Shown here: piece by piece, positions 7,854 through 17,203 of the stretch
Numbering within the stretch: position 1 is the first letter of the stretch
Layout of the letters: every line of letters starts with the position of its first letter
Assembly (NCBI RefSeq): GCF_900105785.1
Contig: NZ_LT629799.1
Location: 868,001 to 932,000, forward strand
Origin: Microlunatus sagamiharensis
Lineage (GTDB): Bacteria; Actinomycetota; Actinomycetes; Propionibacteriales; Propionibacteriaceae
DNA: 64,000 nucleotides
Direction: 5' to 3'
Notes under the pieces: model-generated
The model's input: the letters and a program-made list of their open reading frames with translations, nothing else
Told to the model about the DNA's origin: nothing
The model's database searches: none
Position numbers and translations under genes: made by a program

Positions 7854-9477
7854 AGCGGGCGCGACGGGGGCGGGTGACCGCACGTGCGCGGGCCAGGGCC
7901 GGACGCAGGTGGTCCGGCACCAGGTCACGTGCCGCGGGCCTGGCGCCGCGACGGACGAGCCCGGCCGCCAGCCCCACCCGTACCGGTGTCGGGAAGGCCG
8001 AGAGGTGGGAGCGGACGGACCCCTCGGGCCCACGGCTCCAGCTCGTCCGCTCCATGACCGCCAGCACGAGGACGTCCACCTCGTCCTCCCGTCGGTCCAC
8101 CGGTCGCGACCGTCCCGGCGCCGCGGCGCCGGCCGTGGACCGCACGAACTCGTCGAGCGCCGCCCGCCAGCCGGTCCCCGTGTGCGACGACGCGATGCTG
8201 GCCTCGACCGCAGCACCTGACGTGGTGCGCAGGGTGGGGTCGTCGAGCAGCGCGGCGAGCGTGGTCTCGAGCTCCGCCGGCGTCGTGGGCCGGTGCATGT
8301 GGTCCTCGACCTCCGGCGTGTCGGCCCCGAAGACGTCGCAGCCGGCCGGGTGGCCGGCGTAGGTGACGACCGGGGTGCCGAGGCTCCCGACCTCGAGGAG
8401 CGAGGTGAGCGAGCTGAAGGGGAACGAGTCGAGGTAGACGTCGGCGGCCTGCTGCACGAGCGACGGGTCGTCGAGGAGCCCGAGCGCCCGGACCCGGCCG
8501 GAGGTGGAGCGCTCGGCCTCCGCCCACTCCCCGTCCGGCTCCGGGCCCGCCGCGAGCAGCACGGCGTCGGGGTGCGCACGGATCGTCGGCAGCACGAGGT
8601 CGAGCAGGCTCGGGCCCGAGACCGGACAATACTTCGAGGCGTCGGCGGCGGTCACCACGAGCACCTGGCCCGCGGCCAGGCCGAGGCGCTGCTTGGCCTC
8701 GGTCCGGCTGCTGGTCCGACCCCGAGGGTCCAGGGGTCGCGCGAGGGTCGCGCACCGCGACGGGTCGACCCCACGTCGTCCGACCGCCAGCTCAGCCCCG
8801 CTGCGGCGCATGTTGAGCAGCACGGAGGTGTAGCTCGTCCCCAGCCAGAAGACGTGGTCGGCGTGGTTGACGTACGTGACCGGCGGCAGGTCCGGCACGC
8901 CGGTGAACGCCAGCCCGGGGACGACGTCGTAGGGGTGCGCGTGCACGAGGACGAGGTCGCTGGTCCGGGCCAGGGTGCGGAGCCGGGCTGCGCGGCGCAG
9001 CAGGCCGGCGACGGTGTCGACCCGCTCGAGGGTAAGCCTCGAGCCCTCTCGTGCGGTCAGCTTGGCGGGGACGGCGACCGGACCCTGCCGCGTCAGGCAG
9101 ACGTGGTGGTCCCGGGTGGTGTCCTGGTCGGCCCAGGACGCGACGAACTGCGTGGAGCCGCCCGTCTGGTACGCCTGCGTGACGACGTGCAGGACGCGGG
9201 GCCGGTCGCCCGGGGCGTGGGGCGCCCGTCCTGCCGCTCGCGGCACCGAGCCGGCGAGCTCCAGCACCATGTCCTCGAGCGCGGCGTCCGCGAAGTGGCC
9301 CCCCGGGTTGAACCAGGCCTGGTCCGCCGCGGTCTGCACCCAGGCGGCGGCACGGGCTGCCCTGCCCGACCCGAGATCGGCCTGCGCCCGGTCGCGCAGA
9401 CGCTCGAAGGCGGCGAAGTTGCGGCCCAGCCGCTCTCGGGCGGCGGTGCGGGTCGGGTCGAGGACGGCGGCGCTCAT
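7852..9477 (-). CDS. GT4-like glycosyltransferase with N-terminal extension
   Basis: A protein of 541 residues. The first 90 residues are charged and helical with no recognised domain. From RVLHVVTQAYQTGGSTQFV the protein resembles a GT-B fold enzyme. The C-terminal half has VLVVTAADASKYCP, then DVYLDSFPFSSLTSLLEVGSL and GTPVVTYAGHPAGCDVFG, resembling the donor-binding half of GT4/GT41-like enzymes. The final 100 residues are basic. It is the last gene of the leftward operon, and its ATG overlaps the stop of the upstream GT2 gene (ATGA). It probably adds one sugar of the repeat unit in the cytoplasm. Confidence 0.7.
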   Translation of the reverse strand: MSAAVLDPTRTAARERLGRNFAAFERLRDRAQADLGSGRAARAAAWVQTAADQAWFNPGGHFADAALEDMVLELAGSVPRAAGRAPHAPGDRPRVLHVVTQAYQTGGSTQFVASWADQDTTRDHHVCLTRQGPVAVPAKLTAREGSRLTLERVDTVAGLLRRAARLRTLARTSDLVLVHAHPYDVVPGLAFTGVPDLPPVTYVNHADHVFWLGTSYTSVLLNMRRSGAELAVGRRGVDPSRCATLARPLDPRGRTSSRTEAKQRLGLAAGQVLVVTAADASKYCPVSGPSLLDLVLPTIRAHPDAVLLAAGPEPDGEWAEAERSTSGRVRALGLLDDPSLVQQAADVYLDSFPFSSLTSLLEVGSLGTPVVTYAGHPAGCDVFGADTPEVEDHMHRPTTPAELETTLAALLDDPTLRTTSGAAVEASIASSHTGTGWRAALDEFVRSTAGAAAPGRSRPVDRREDEVDVLVLAVMERTSWSRGPEGSVRSHLSAFPTPVRVGLAAGLVRRGARPAARDLVPDHLRPALARARAVTRPRRAR

Positions 9478-10715
9478 GCGGACCGGCCGCTCGCACCCAC
9501 CAGCGTCGGCACCCGCAGCCGCAGGTCCACCGGGCGGTGGCGGGGCCCGGTGAAGGCCTGGGCGCCGCCTACCGCGAGCGGCCCCAGGACGCACCAGGCG
9601 CCGCTTCCCTGGCTGAACCCGGCGAACGCGGGTCCGGCGGAGTCGTCGCAGAGGGTCCGTGCGAGCTCGAGGTCGACGTTCGTCACGACGAAGGAGCGGT
9701 CCGGACGCGCGTCGACCCGGGCGAGGACCTCGGTGGCCCCGACCACACCCACCGTGATGGCGCGGTCCCGTCGACGGAGGGCGACCTCGCCCCCGTGCGT
9801 CCAGGTCGGGCGACGGTCCTGCTCGCCCGCCACGTTCAGCACCGCCACCGGGGTGTCGTCGGGGCTGCACGCGAGCAGGGCGTCCACGGTCTCCCGGACG
9901 TCTGCGAGCACGGCACCGCGACGGCCGTGGAGCCGGTGCCACGAGGAGGTGGTGAGCGAGTCCTTGATCCACCGGTAGCGCCAGCGCTGACCGTCGAGCG
10001 GTCCGGGCAGCGTCACCCGGCGGCCGCCGCCCACGACGCCGCAGGTCGTCCGGACCGGTACGCGTTCCGGGTACCTCGCCCCGACGCTGGCGTGGGCGAC
10101 GTCGAGCCTGGCGAGGTTGGTGGTCAGGCTGTTGTGGGTCAGAGCCACGTCGACCGCAGCGACACGGCCCCCGAGCCGGCCGATCCGGAGCCCGTACTCC
10201 ACGGCGTACGCGTGCCAGGCGAGGTCGGCGTCCTCCGCGAGCGGCTCCTCGAGCACCGTGCTGCGGGCCACGGCGAAGAGCACCTCGTCGAGGCTGTCGA
10301 CGTCGACGGGCTCCAGGGCGGGGTCACCGGCGAGGATCACGCGGTCCCGGATCCGCCCGGCGAGCCGACCCGTGCTCGTGATCCCGGCGGCACCCGCCAC
10401 GTCGACGTCCCCGCGCAGGAGCAGCCCCGCCGCGCGCTCCAGGTCGACCAGCGAGTGCAGGTAGACGTCCTGGTGGACGAAGACGACGACGTCGTGGCGT
10501 GCGCGGCGCGCCCCGTGGTTGAGGGCCGCGCCCGCGGACGCGAACTCCCCGCGGCGGTTGTCGACCGCGATCACCTCAGTCTCGGGTGCTTCGGCCTGCG
10601 CCGCCCGCACCGACGTCAGGAGGCAGTCCTCGAGGACGCGGCCGTCGTTGTAGACGCATACCAGGGTCACCGGACGGCGGAGCCCTGCTGCGCGGGTGGT
10701 GTCCGACGTGGTCAC
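9474..10715 (-). CDS. Family 2 glycosyltransferase with C-terminal extension
   Basis: A protein of 413 residues. GTG at 10713-10715 has AGGAGG 5 nt upstream. The N-terminal half is a GT2 fold: VTLVCVYNDGRVLEDCL, VIAVDNRRGEF, ALNHGARRARHDVVVFVHQDVY (HQD in place of a classical DxD) and EDADLAWHAYAVEYGLRIG. After about residue 230 comes a long segment ending in VGGAQAFTGPRHRPVDLRLRVP that I do not recognise; it may be a beta-sandwich accessory domain. The gene overlaps both neighbours by 4 bp. Confidence 0.72.
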   Translation of the reverse strand: MTTSDTTRAAGLRRPVTLVCVYNDGRVLEDCLLTSVRAAQAEAPETEVIAVDNRRGEFASAGAALNHGARRARHDVVVFVHQDVYLHSLVDLERAAGLLLRGDVDVAGAAGITSTGRLAGRIRDRVILAGDPALEPVDVDSLDEVLFAVARSTVLEEPLAEDADLAWHAYAVEYGLRIGRLGGRVAAVDVALTHNSLTTNLARLDVAHASVGARYPERVPVRTTCGVVGGGRRVTLPGPLDGQRWRYRWIKDSLTTSSWHRLHGRRGAVLADVRETVDALLACSPDDTPVAVLNVAGEQDRRPTWTHGGEVALRRRDRAITVGVVGATEVLARVDARPDRSFVVTNVDLELARTLCDDSAGPAFAGFSQGSGAWCVLGPLAVGGAQAFTGPRHRPVDLRLRVPTLVGASGRSA

Positions 10716-12157
10716 GCGGTCCTCCTGGTGTCGACGAGTCCGGTCAGCGAGGCCCGCTGCCGCCACAGCAGCGCGAGGGCGCCGATCGTGGCGACGCCTC
10801 CGCAGGCGAGGCAGGCGACGAGGGGGCTGGAGATCGCCGCCGAGAGGGCGGAGGTGGCGACCAGCAGCAGGAGCGCGACGGCGCCCGGCAGGGCCACGGG
10901 CAGGACGACGTCGCCGAGGGTGAGCCCGTGGCGTCGCAGCAGCCCGACGTAGATCGGCAGGACGACGGCCATGACCGCGAGCTGGGCTCCGGCGACGCCG
11001 CGCAGACCCTCGTGGCTGCCGATCAGCAGCGCCGGCACGAGCACGGCGAGCCAGACGGCCTGCACGACGAGCAGAGAGCGGGAGCGGCCGTTGATCACCA
11101 GGTAGTCGTAGGCGAGCTCACCGAAGATCCGCGCCGCGGCGCCGAGGCCGAGGAGCTGCAGGGCGAGCGCGGCCGGCAGCCAGGCCGAGCCGTACACCAG
11201 GCGCACGAGCGGCTCGGCGGCGCCGGCGATCAGCGCGCAGACCGGGAGGCTCGCGGAGGCGAGCAGCGCGAGCAGGCGCCGGAACTCGGTGCGGGTCGCC
11301 GGGACGTCGCCGCGGAGCCGGGCGAAGACGGCCGGCCCGACGGTGCGGAGCGGGAGGGAGAAGATGAAGACCGGCCAGCTCGACAGGTTGAAGGCCAGCA
11401 CGTAGAAGCCGAGCGTGGTCGCACCGAGCCTGCTCCCGGCCACCACCTGGTCGACGTAGCCCACCGCGAAGACGAGGATGCTCGTCCCCGCCAGCGGCAG
11501 CCCGAAGCCCAGGAGCCCGGGCAGGAGGTCGCGCCGCAGCCCGAGACGGAAGCCCTCGGGGCACAGACGCGCGAACCCCGCCGCGGTGGCTGCCGCGCCC
11601 ACGACGCGGCCGACCGCGAGGCTCATGGCGCCGAGCCCGGCCAGCGCGAGACCGAGGGAGCAGGCGGCCCCGAGCCAGATGCCCAGCTGGTCGACGACGA
11701 CGCGCTCACGCTGGCGGAACTCCCGCTGCATGAGGGCGGCCGGGGTGGCGACCAGGCCGCTGAGCAGCACAGACAGCGCCATCACCCGGACGACCGGCGT
11801 GGATCCCGGGGAGCCCATCACGGCGCAGAACCAGGGTGCGAGCAGCACCATGGCCCCCGTCATCAGGGCGCTCATCGCCAGGGACAGCGACGCGACCGTG
11901 GGTGCGATCCGGCCGGGCTCCTCGGACCAGCGGACGATCGCGAGGCTGACGCCGAGCTCGTTGAAGCTCAGGACCGCGGTGAGGGCGACCGTCGCCACCG
12001 CGAAGGTCCCGAACTCGGCGGGACCCAGCATCCGCGCCAGCGCGATCCCGACCGCCATCGTGCCGAGCTTTGACACGACCGTGTTGAGAAAGCTCCACCG
12101 CAGGGCACCCGTGGCCCGGGCGGTCAGCCCGCCGGGGGCCGGCGTCGTCGTCGTCAC
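10712..12157 (-). CDS. Wzx-type polysaccharide flippase (MOP superfamily)
   Basis: A protein of 481 residues with about 12-14 hydrophobic helices. The start has the family pattern ALRWSFLNTVVSKLG...ALARMLGPAEFGTFAVA, followed by TPAALMQREFRQRERV and later SRLGATTLGFYVLAFNLSSWP. These are typical of Wzx/RfbX/TuaB lipid-linked oligosaccharide flippases (Polysacc_synt, PF01943/PF13440). It moves undecaprenyl-linked repeat units outward before polymerisation by the Wzy-like protein. The start is GTG at 12155-12157, overlapping the aminotransferase stop. No priming phosphoglycosyltransferase is present in the window. Confidence 0.88.
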   Translation of the reverse strand: MTTTTPAPGGLTARATGALRWSFLNTVVSKLGTMAVGIALARMLGPAEFGTFAVATVALTAVLSFNELGVSLAIVRWSEEPGRIAPTVASLSLAMSALMTGAMVLLAPWFCAVMGSPGSTPVVRVMALSVLLSGLVATPAALMQREFRQRERVVVDQLGIWLGAACSLGLALAGLGAMSLAVGRVVGAAATAAGFARLCPEGFRLGLRRDLLPGLLGFGLPLAGTSILVFAVGYVDQVVAGSRLGATTLGFYVLAFNLSSWPVFIFSLPLRTVGPAVFARLRGDVPATRTEFRRLLALLASASLPVCALIAGAAEPLVRLVYGSAWLPAALALQLLGLGAAARIFGELAYDYLVINGRSRSLLVVQAVWLAVLVPALLIGSHEGLRGVAGAQLAVMAVVLPIYVGLLRRHGLTLGDVVLPVALPGAVALLLLVATSALSAAISSPLVACLACGGVATIGALALLWRQRASLTGLVDTRRTA

Positions 12158-13272
12158 CGCGCCGGCGCAGAACGGACCGCCTCGCGCAGGGCGAGCACCA
12201 CCCGGTCCTGCTGGTCGGTCGTCAGGTGCGGGTGCAGGGGGAGCGAGAGGATCTCGGCCGCCGCGCGCTCGGCGACCGGGAAGGCTCCGGCGCCGCGCCC
12301 GAGCCCGGCGTACGCCCTCGTCAGGTGGAGCGGCACCGGGTAGTGGATGCCGGCCCCGATGCCCGACTCGTTGAGCCGCCGCAGCACGAGGTCCCGGTCC
12401 TGCACGCGGACGACGTAGAGGTGCCAGACGTCGACGTTGCCCTCGGCCGACCGCGGCACGCGCACGCCGGGGACGTCGGCCAGCATCGACGTGTAGCGCG
12501 CGGCGGCCTCGCGGCGACGCTCGTTCCAGGCCGGCAGGCGGCGCAGCTTGGCGTTCAGGACGACGGCCTGCACGGTGTCCAGGCGGGAGTTCATGCCGAT
12601 GACCTCGTGGTCGTACTTGCGCGCGGACCCGTGGTTGGCGATCAGGCGCACCCGGGCGGCGACGGCGGCGTCCTGCGTCGTGACCGCCCCGGCGTCGCCG
12701 GCGGCACCCAGGTTCTTCCCGGGGTAGAAGCTCGTCCCCGCCGCGGCGGCGAGGCTGCCGGCGGAACGCCCGAAGCGGGTCGCTCCCTGGGACTGGGCGG
12801 CGTCCTCGACGACGGGGATGTCACCGGCCACCGCGAGGACCCGCTCCACCGGGGCGACCTGGCCGAACAGGTGCACCGGCACGATCGCCTGCGTGCGCGA
12901 GGTGATCGCGGCCGGCACCAGGTCGGGGTCCATGAGCAGGTGCTCGGGGTCGACGTCGACGAGCACCGGCGTCGCCCCGATGCGGGAGATGGCCTCCGCC
13001 GTCGCGATGAACGTGTTGGCCGGGACGATCACCTCGCCGCCCGCGCGCACCCCGACACCGCGCAGCGCGAGCTCGACGGCGTCGGTGCCGTTGGCCACCC
13101 CGACGCAGTGCGCGACGTCGGTCGTGTCGGCGTAGGCCAGCTCGAACTCCCCGACGGGCTTGCCGCCGATGAAGGCGGTCGTCGCGAAGACGTCGGCCAG
13201 CCCGGCCATCACCTCCTCGTGGATCTCCTGCTGCTGCGCGGCGAGGTCGACCAGCGGTACGGCGGTGCTCAC
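12154..13272 (-). CDS. DegT/DnrJ/EryC1 aminotransferase, WbpE-like
   Basis: A protein of 372 residues opening VPLVDLAAQQQEIHEEV, with a FIGGKPVGEFE segment as in WbpE/WlbC-type 3-keto-sugar aminotransferases. Other motifs are VANGTDAVELALRGVGV (PLP phosphate site), VPANTFIATAEAI, VEDAAQSQGA and SFYPGKNLGAAGDAG, where Lys186 is the expected PLP Schiff-base lysine. Working with the Gfo/Idh oxidoreductase, it would aminate a 3-keto nucleotide sugar; this is inference from family pairing. It sits between the flippase and the NeuD-like acetyltransferase genes with 4-bp overlaps. Confidence 0.85.
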   Translation of the reverse strand: MSTAVPLVDLAAQQQEIHEEVMAGLADVFATTAFIGGKPVGEFELAYADTTDVAHCVGVANGTDAVELALRGVGVRAGGEVIVPANTFIATAEAISRIGATPVLVDVDPEHLLMDPDLVPAAITSRTQAIVPVHLFGQVAPVERVLAVAGDIPVVEDAAQSQGATRFGRSAGSLAAAAGTSFYPGKNLGAAGDAGAVTTQDAAVAARVRLIANHGSARKYDHEVIGMNSRLDTVQAVVLNAKLRRLPAWNERRREAAARYTSMLADVPGVRVPRSAEGNVDVWHLYVVRVQDRDLVLRRLNESGIGAGIHYPVPLHLTRAYAGLGRGAGAFPVAERAAAEILSLPLHPHLTTDQQDRVVLALREAVRSAPAR

Positions 13273-13946
13273 GAGGTGCTCCCGATCGAGGTGGTGGTGC
13301 GGACGGAGGAGGTGGTGCGCGGTCGGGCGGGCACGCCGACCCAGGTCTGGTCGTCGGGGAGGTCGGTCAGCAGGACCGCGCCCATGCCCAGCACGGCACC
13401 CGCGCCCACGGTGGAGTCCTCTCGGACGCTGCTGTTCATCCCCAGGTACGCGGCGCGCCCGACGTGGACGTGGCCGCCGAGGACGACCCCGGAGCAGAGC
13501 GTGGCGAAGTCGGCCACGGAGTCGTCGTGGGTGAGCACGACGCGAGGCATGACGACCACGTGCCGGCCGAGGCGCACGTCGGTGGTCAGGACGGCTCCGG
13601 CCAGGACGACGCTGCCGGACCCGACCCGGCAGGTCGCGGGCACCGACGCGAGCGGGTGCACGTAGGTCGCGTAGCGCTCGTCGGTGACCCCGAGCCCGGC
13701 AAGCCGGTCGACCACCGTGGCCCGTCCCGCCCCACGGCCGACGCACACGAGGAGCTGCGCGTCCGGATGCGCGGCGGCGTCCTCGAGCGTGCCGAGCACG
13801 GGGACGCCGCCGACGAGGGTGCCCTGCAGGTTCGGGGCGTCGTCCAGCACGCCGCGGACCTCGTGGCCGGCCGGGTCCTCGGCCAGCGCGGCGAGGACCT
13901 CGCGGGCCAGCCCGCTCGCAGCGACGAGGACCAGCGGGACGCTCAT
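13269..13946 (-). CDS. NeuD/PglD-family sugar O- or N-acetyltransferase
   Basis: A protein of 225 residues. The N-terminal part (VPLVLVAASGLAREVLAAL) is the Rossmann-like nucleotide-sugar binding half of NeuD/PglD proteins. The C-terminal half is a left-handed beta-helix of hexapeptide repeats (VGSGSVVLAGAVLTTDVRLG, VVMPRVVLTHDDSVADFATL) followed by VGAGAVLGMGAVLLTDLPDDQTWVGVPA. The TH-D segment is where the catalytic His of PglD-type enzymes lies. It likely acetylates the amino group installed by a flanking aminotransferase, using acetyl-CoA. It overlaps both neighbours by 4 bp. Confidence 0.85.
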   Translation of the reverse strand: MSVPLVLVAASGLAREVLAALAEDPAGHEVRGVLDDAPNLQGTLVGGVPVLGTLEDAAAHPDAQLLVCVGRGAGRATVVDRLAGLGVTDERYATYVHPLASVPATCRVGSGSVVLAGAVLTTDVRLGRHVVVMPRVVLTHDDSVADFATLCSGVVLGGHVHVGRAAYLGMNSSVREDSTVGAGAVLGMGAVLLTDLPDDQTWVGVPARPRTTSSVRTTTSIGSTS

Positions 13947-15082
13947 GCGGACCGACCGGCGTCGACGAGCACGTCGACCACCCGCCCCTGCTGCGTCTCG
14001 TCCATCTGGTGGAAGAGCGGCAGGATCAGCGTGGAGTCGGTGAGGTGCTCGGTGTTCGGCAGCGAGCCGGGTGCGGCGAGGTCGGCGTACGGCGGCTGGC
14101 GGTGGGTCGACATGATGCCGCGACGCGCGGAGACGTCCGCGTGCGCGAGCCGCTCGAGCAGGCCCTCGCGGTCGAGCGGGTAGTCCTCGCCGACCTCGAC
14201 CCAGAAGGACTGGAAGTTGCTCTCGCCCCACGCCGGGTCGGCGACGGTACGCAGGCCGGGGACCTCGGCGAGGAACTTCGCGTACGTCGCCGCCAGCTCG
14301 CGGCGGCGGGCCACGACCTCGGGCAGCCGCCCGAGCTGCACGAGGCCGACGGCGGCCTGCAGGTCGGTCATGCGGAAGTTGAAGCCGACCTCGTCGTAGC
14401 TCTCCGGTGGCGCGAGGACGGAGGCGTGGCGGTCGACCGCGGAGACGCTCATCGCGTGCTCACGGAGCGTTCGGGCCCGGTCGGCCCAGTCTCCCCGCGA
14501 GGTCGTGATCATCCCGCCCTCACCGGTCGTGAGGATCTTGCGCGGATGGAAGGACCAGGCGGCGATCTCCGCACCGGCCCCTACGGGTCGGCCGCGGTAG
14601 GTCGAGCCGGCGCCGCACGCGGCGTCCTCGACGACCACGATCCCGCGCGGGTCGCAGACGGCGCGGATCGCGTCAAGGTCGACGGGGACACCGCCCTGGT
14701 CGACGACGACCACCGACCGGGTGCGAGCGGTGAGCGCGGCCTCGACCGTCTCGGCCGTCAGATTGCCGGTCGCGAGGTCGACGTCGGCGAAGACCGGGAC
14801 CGCGCCGACGTAGCGCACGGCGTTGCTCGTGGCGATGAAGGAGAACGACGGCACGACGACCTCGTCGCCGGCGCCCACGCCGACCACGACCATCGCGAGG
14901 TGGAGCCCGGTCGTGCAGGACGAGACCGCGACGGCGTGCCCGGCCTGCACCGCCGTGGCGAACGCGCGCTCGAACTCGGCCACCCGCGGTCCCTGGGCGA
15001 CCCAGCCCGACCGCAGGACCTCCGCGACCGCCTCGACCTCCTCCTCGCCGAGGTAGGGGAGCATCACGTTCACGCGGCTCAT
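13943..15082 (-). CDS. DegT/DnrJ/EryC1 aminotransferase, perosamine-synthase/PglE-like
   Basis: A protein of 379 residues starting MSRVNVMLPYLGEEEVEAV with SGWVAQGPRVAEFE, the usual opening of 4-keto-sugar aminotransferases. PLP motifs: SSCTTGLHLAM, VPSFSFIATSNAV, VVVEDAACGAGS and SFHPRKILTTGEGGM, with Lys182 as the Schiff-base lysine. It differs clearly from the other DegT enzyme in this operon, so the locus probably makes either two different amino sugars or one diamino sugar. It is directly followed by the NeuD-like gene (4-bp overlap), the order seen in PglE-PglD type pairs. Confidence 0.85.
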   Translation of the reverse strand: MSRVNVMLPYLGEEEVEAVAEVLRSGWVAQGPRVAEFERAFATAVQAGHAVAVSSCTTGLHLAMVVVGVGAGDEVVVPSFSFIATSNAVRYVGAVPVFADVDLATGNLTAETVEAALTARTRSVVVVDQGGVPVDLDAIRAVCDPRGIVVVEDAACGAGSTYRGRPVGAGAEIAAWSFHPRKILTTGEGGMITTSRGDWADRARTLREHAMSVSAVDRHASVLAPPESYDEVGFNFRMTDLQAAVGLVQLGRLPEVVARRRELAATYAKFLAEVPGLRTVADPAWGESNFQSFWVEVGEDYPLDREGLLERLAHADVSARRGIMSTHRQPPYADLAAPGSLPNTEHLTDSTLILPLFHQMDETQQGRVVDVLVDAGRSA

Positions 15083-16104
15083 GCCATCGCCCCGGCCGGC
15101 TCGCCCGCGCGCTCGTCCTGGCCCGGGTCGAACCCGAGGGCCTTCTCGCTGCGCCACCAGTCGACGAGCCGGCGCAGGCCCTCGTCGAGCCCGATCTCGG
15201 CGGTGAAGCCGAGGTCGCGGGCGGCGGCCTCCGTGCTGGCGAGACGACGGGTCACCCCGTTCACGGGCCGGTCCGGGCCGTGCTCGACCCCGAGGTCGGA
15301 GCCCATCACCGCGAGCAGGCGCTCGGCCAGGCCGAGCAGCGAGGTCTCCTCGCCGCGGGCGACGTTGTAGACGCCCTCGACGACCGGGCTCGTGGCCGCC
15401 AGCAGGTTGGCGCGCGCGATGTCGGTGGTGAAGACGAAGTCCATCGTCTGGGCCCCGCTGCCGAAGATCAGCGGCGGCTGCCCGGCGGCGATGCGCTCCA
15501 TCCACCGGATCAGCACCTCGGTGTAGAGGCCGTGGATGTCCATCCGCGGGCCGTACACGTTGAAGTAGCGCAGGGCGACGTGGTCGAGCCCGGACATCGC
15601 GCGGAAGCTGCGCAGCATGCCCTCGTTGAAGGTCTTCGCCGCGCCGTAGAACGTGTCGTTGTCGTACGGGTGCTGGTGCTCCGTGGTCGGGAACTCCTCG
15701 GCCAAGCCGTAGACCGACGCCGACGACGCCGCGACGAGCTTGCCGACCTGGTGCGCCGCGGCGGCCTCGATCACGTTGAAGGTCCCGTCGACGAGCACCT
15801 CCAGGGCGAGGCGGGGCTCCTCCGCGCACTGCGTGATGCGGATGGCCGCCTGGTGGAACACGACGTCGGCGCCCACGGTGAGGTCGTTGACCAGGTCGCG
15901 GTCGCGCAGGTCACCGACCACCAGGCGTACGCGCGGGTCCTCGAGCGGACCGCGCAGGTTGCCCCGGCGGCCGCGGACGAGGTTGTCGAGGATGCGGATC
16001 TCACCCGCACCCGCGTCGAGCAGCTGGTCGACGATGGTCGACCCGATGGTCCCGGCCCCGCCGGTGACGAGCGCCGTGGCCCCCCGCAGCTCGACGCCGC
16101 TCAT
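15079..16104 (-). CDS. NAD-dependent epimerase/dehydratase (extended SDR)
   Basis: A protein of 341 residues. GGAGTIGS near the N-terminus is the GxxGxxG NAD-binding loop. SSASVYG and YGAAK supply the Ser/Thr and YxxxK catalytic residues, and ALRYFNVYGPRMD is typical of UDP-sugar epimerases. A GalE-, WbpP- or WlbB-like UDP-sugar epimerase or dehydratase is likely; the exact substrate is open. It forms the sugar-supply part of the operon with the oxidoreductase upstream and the aminotransferase downstream, with 4-bp overlaps on both sides. Confidence 0.85.
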   Translation of the reverse strand: MSGVELRGATALVTGGAGTIGSTIVDQLLDAGAGEIRILDNLVRGRRGNLRGPLEDPRVRLVVGDLRDRDLVNDLTVGADVVFHQAAIRITQCAEEPRLALEVLVDGTFNVIEAAAAHQVGKLVAASSASVYGLAEEFPTTEHQHPYDNDTFYGAAKTFNEGMLRSFRAMSGLDHVALRYFNVYGPRMDIHGLYTEVLIRWMERIAAGQPPLIFGSGAQTMDFVFTTDIARANLLAATSPVVEGVYNVARGEETSLLGLAERLLAVMGSDLGVEHGPDRPVNGVTRRLASTEAAARDLGFTAEIGLDEGLRRLVDWWRSEKALGFDPGQDERAGEPAGAMA

Positions 16105-17159
16105 CGGACGAGCTCCGGCTCGACCCCGGGCAGGCCGACGACGGGCACCGTGCCACCGCTGGCCAGGCTGGCGCTCGCGGCCTCGAGGACCGACAGCACC
16201 CGCAGGCCCGAGCGTCCGTCGGTCAGGGGCGCGCGGCCCGCCTCGATCGCGGCGGCGAACTCGGTCGCGACACCGGCGAGCGCCTCGGCCTCCTTGAGCG
16301 CCGGGACGACGACGTCGCCCATCCGGTAGGAGACGGTGACGGCCTCGCGCTGCACGGCGGCGTCGACCGCCTGCGTCCGCAGGTCGACGCCCCGGTCGTG
16401 GACCGATATGCGCTGGGCGGGGTTCATGTCGTCCCACACCAGGGTCCGGCGGCTGCCGCCGACGACCATCTGCCTGATCTTGGTGGGGGAGAGCCAGTTG
16501 ACGTTGACGTGCGCGATCGCGCCGTTCGCGAGCGGCAGGTCGAGGTAGCCGACGCAGGCCTTGCCGGCGCCGAGCGGGTCGGCCCCGTGCGCGGTGACGT
16601 CGCTCGGCCGGAGCCCGCCGGGCAGGATGAAGTCGAGGATCGACAGGTCGTGCGGGGCGAGGTCCCAGAAGACGTCGACGTCGGGCTGGACGAGCCCGAG
16701 GTTGATGCGGGTCGAGTCGATGTAGAGCACGTCGCCCAGCTGGCCGGAGGCGATGGTGTCGCGGATGTACTGCACCGCCGGGGTGTAGCAGAAGGTGTGG
16801 TCGATCATCAGCACCTTGCCGGCCGCCTCGGCGGCGCTCACCATGACGGCCGCGGTCTCCGCGTTGTCGGCGAGCGGCTTCTCCACCAGGACGTGCTTGC
16901 CGGCCTCGAAGGCGGCCAGCGCGAGCGGCGCGTGCGTGCGCGCCGGGGTGGCGATGGCGACCGCGTCGACGTCGTCGCGGGCGAGCAGCCGTTCGACCGA
17001 GGTCTCGACCTCGACGGTGGACCGCGTGCCCACGACCTTGCGGGCGCGCTGCTCGTCCAGGTCGCACACGGCGACGAGGTCCCAGGCCGGGTTGGACCGG
17101 AAGTTGCGGACGAGGTTCGGACCCCAGTAACCAGCGCCGATGACGGCGATCGAGTACAT
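16101..17159 (-). CDS. Gfo/Idh/MocA family oxidoreductase, WlbA-like
   Basis: A protein of 352 residues. The N-terminal Rossmann motif is IAVIGAGYWGPNLVR. The family signature EKPLADN (Lys of the active site) lies near residue 95, and a DHTFCYTP segment follows. WlbA/WbpB-type members oxidise C3 of UDP-N-acetylglucuronic acid or related sugars, giving the 3-keto substrate for a WbpE-like aminotransferase, which is encoded three genes on. The ATG at 17157-17159 has GGGGGAG just upstream. The gene lies 44 nt downstream of the giant secreted-protein gene, so read-through from it is possible. Confidence 0.85.
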   Translation of the reverse strand: MYSIAVIGAGYWGPNLVRNFRSNPAWDLVAVCDLDEQRARKVVGTRSTVEVETSVERLLARDDVDAVAIATPARTHAPLALAAFEAGKHVLVEKPLADNAETAAVMVSAAEAAGKVLMIDHTFCYTPAVQYIRDTIASGQLGDVLYIDSTRINLGLVQPDVDVFWDLAPHDLSILDFILPGGLRPSDVTAHGADPLGAGKACVGYLDLPLANGAIAHVNVNWLSPTKIRQMVVGGSRRTLVWDDMNPAQRISVHDRGVDLRTQAVDAAVQREAVTVSYRMGDVVVPALKEAEALAGVATEFAAAIEAGRAPLTDGRSGLRVLSVLEAASASLASGGTVPVVGLPGVEPELVR

Positions 17160-17203
17160 CTCTCCCCCAAGAGGTGTCGGTGGTGCGGTGGACGCAGGTC
17201 GCG

